7,311 bases of DNA from Planctomycetaceae bacterium (GTDB lineage: Bacteria; Planctomycetota; Planctomycetia; Pirellulales; Thermoguttaceae): the NCBI GenBank assembly GCA_031288765.1, contig JAITQV010000557.1:1-7311 (forward strand), written 5' to 3'. Numbering within the stretch: the stretch's first letter is position 1; every line of letters begins with the position of its first letter. Under the pieces are notes generated by a model, which was not told where the DNA came from, did not search any database, and worked only from the letters and a program-made list of their open reading frames with translations. The translations under genes and the position numbers were made by a program. Of this stretch, positions 5,741-7,311 are shown piece by piece.

Positions 5741-7309
5741 TTATTCATAATCTTGTGAAGGCGGGATGATTGCAATTCCGATTTTTATCGGCGGGACTTT
5801 GGTTATTGTTTTCGGGGCAAGTTCCAATGGTGTTAAGATTTCGGCGTTGGGAAATTGTTGCAGCCAATCATCGGGTTGTCCGGTTTTTAATGAATAACCA
5901 AAATCACGGTTGCCAAAACACCCGCGAATTGAATGACGCGGCAACTTCCCGGGTTCGCCAATCAGCCAAAGAAGAACTCCGCCGCGTTTGCGAAAATCTT
6001 CTTCTGTTGACCAAAGCTCACTGTAAACTATCGGACGATGTTGAAGATTAACCGCAACAGTTTCCGTCAAAGAATCATCGCCGCGCACAAACGGAACAAG
6101 TGTTGAATATCGTTCAGACCAAATAGTTTGGACAGTTTGAGCCAGCTCTTTGCCGGGAAAATGATAACGCGAATCTCGCTCGGTCAAAAACGGCGCAAAT
6201 TGAGCAGCAAATATTGTCATTAAAGCAAAAATAAAAATATTGCCAAATACCAATTTAATCGAACACGAATAGAATTTTTCTTTTTCCGCCGGAATTTTTA
6301 GCGTATAAAGCAAATATAACGGAAACAATAACCAAAGATGACAACCAAGCGCTGTCCGCATATTACCCGCACAAAAAAATGCAACCAACACTTGCAAAAT
6401 AAAAGGAACAAAAATAAAGAAGGTCAAAAAACGTCCCGTAAAATCAATACGATATTTTGTTGCATCAAACCGCCGGCAAAAACCAATTATCGGATATACG
6501 GGAATCAAAAGAACCGCAACAACAGGAATTTGGCTTAAAAGAAAACGAACCGGCGAAAAAAAATGATCTATCAATTCCGGTTTTTCTTTTCCGATTGAAT
6601 TAAACATGTAATTAAATTGCGAAAGATGATGTTGAACGATCCAAATCAACAAAGGAAGCACAATTAAAAAACAAATTACAGTAGAAAAATAAGGTCCCCA
6701 TGTTTTCCAATATTTCCTTCCTTGCGGTTCAAAAAACATATAAAGCAAAATCGTAATCACCAACACAAAAATCGTAAACTTGCAATATATTCCCAAACCC
6801 AACATAACTCCCGTCAATATCCAATACCGCTTTTTATTATTTTCAAAAGCAAGATAAAGAAAATAAACCGCAGCAATCCAAAAAAACCGCATAAATGTAC
6901 GGTTGTTATAAACCGTGCTGTCATAGTGAAAATAAAAATACGATAAAAGCGTCAACGCCGCCAGTAACGCTAACTTGGGCGAAAGAATTTTTTGGGCAAA
7001 CCGCCAAACAATAATTATCGTCAAAACACATGCAAACTGTGAAACAAGATACGGCACAAATTCCGCACGATTAAAAATACGCGAAATTATCTCAACCACC
7101 CAACCTTGAAACGCCGGATGTTTAAATGTGGAAATCACCCAATTCTGACCAATTACCATCATCTCCATTGTGTCAATTTGATAATTAGACAAAAAGAACG
7201 TCGGCGCAATCGTCCAAAACAAAACATGAAAAAATATCGCCGTAATAAAAAGAAAAATCCTATTTTGGCGGGTTTCACCGGAAAAAATATTTTGAAAATA
7301 TGGCGTCAT
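5741..7309 (-). CDS. Multi-pass membrane glycosyltransferase, GT39/ArnT-like (start at window edge)
   Basis: This protein is at least 522 residues long and probably moves a sugar from a polyprenyl-phosphate donor to a lipid, glycan or protein acceptor on the outer face of the inner membrane. It has about ten hydrophobic segments, roughly at 18-40, 82-102, 111-127, 138-155, 163-194 (perhaps two), 207-226, 258-277, 294-313, 323-337 and 352-373. The first outside loop carries Asp46 and Glu49 in 'NYQIDTMEM', where GT39-type enzymes keep their catalytic acid, and 'KHPAFQGW' (63-70) matches the conserved HPP-like motif. Residues about 378-522 form a soluble C-terminal domain, with 'HFPGKELAQTV' and 'RGGVLLWLIGEPG' resembling ArnT-like proteins. 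The ATG at 7309 fits the expected 17-residue lead to the first membrane span. However, only two bases lie before it and the frame is not closed by a stop, so a longer N-terminus outside the window is possible. The real acceptor is unknown. Confidence 0.85.
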   Translation of the reverse strand: MTPYFQNIFSGETRQNRIFLFITAIFFHVLFWTIAPTFFLSNYQIDTMEMMVIGQNWVISTFKHPAFQGWVVEIISRIFNRAEFVPYLVSQFACVLTIIIVWRFAQKILSPKLALLAALTLLSYFYFHYDSTVYNNRTFMRFFWIAAVYFLYLAFENNKKRYWILTGVMLGLGIYCKFTIFVLVITILLYMFFEPQGRKYWKTWGPYFSTVICFLIVLPLLIWIVQHHLSQFNYMFNSIGKEKPELIDHFFSPVRFLLSQIPVVAVLLIPVYPIIGFCRRFDATKYRIDFTGRFLTFFIFVPFILQVLVAFFCAGNMRTALGCHLWLLFPLYLLYTLKIPAEKEKFYSCSIKLVFGNIFIFALMTIFAAQFAPFLTERDSRYHFPGKELAQTVQTIWSERYSTLVPFVRGDDSLTETVAVNLQHRPIVYSELWSTEEDFRKRGGVLLWLIGEPGKLPRHSIRGCFGNRDFGYSLKTGQPDDWLQQFPNAEILTPLELAPKTITKVPPIKIGIAIIPPSQDYE

Positions 7310-7311
7310 TA

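Overview
The window reads as a chromosomal segment of a Planctomycetota-type bacterium with fairly AT-rich DNA. The lineage is inferred from protein style and not from a marker gene: a secreted hydrolase-like protein of the planctomycete/verrucomicrobial kind, a sialidase with an N-terminal laminin-G-like module, and a short lipoprotein starting with the 'VSGKV..QGKPI....ITFQP' transthyretin-like signature that these genomes carry in many copies. The overall impression is of an anaerobic or gut-associated, glycan-degrading planctomycete; this is inference.

Layout. Positions 25-4142 hold three plus-strand genes for exported proteins: a TIM-barrel glycosidase-like protein with a Sec signal, an exported GH33-type exo-sialidase, and a small lipoprotein. 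Each has its own Shine-Dalgarno sequence, and gaps of about 250 and 100 bases separate them, so they may be one loose transcription unit or several. Positions 4735-7311 hold two minus-strand genes: a multi-pass GT39-like membrane glycosyltransferase, whose start lies at the window edge, followed by pyrK, the flavin/iron-sulfur electron-transfer subunit of dihydroorotate dehydrogenase.

The two blocks converge on a 592-base spacer (4143-4734) with no intact gene. Two things in it are not ordinary spacer. One is a short minus-strand coding remnant (about 4237-4332) that reads like the last strands of a DUF1080 / LamG-like protein. The other is a 222-base segment (about 4423-4644) bounded by imperfect inverted repeats built on a 9-base ACAC-containing period, which looks like a small non-autonomous (MITE-like) element or dispersed repeat.

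Functionally, the sialidase and the glycosidase-like protein probably act outside the cytoplasm on host or environmental glycans. The membrane glycosyltransferase probably transfers sugar from a polyprenyl-phosphate donor. pyrK is housekeeping (pyrimidine synthesis) and seems unrelated to its neighbours. I see no complete new multi-gene system here. The spacer is the least ordinary part.
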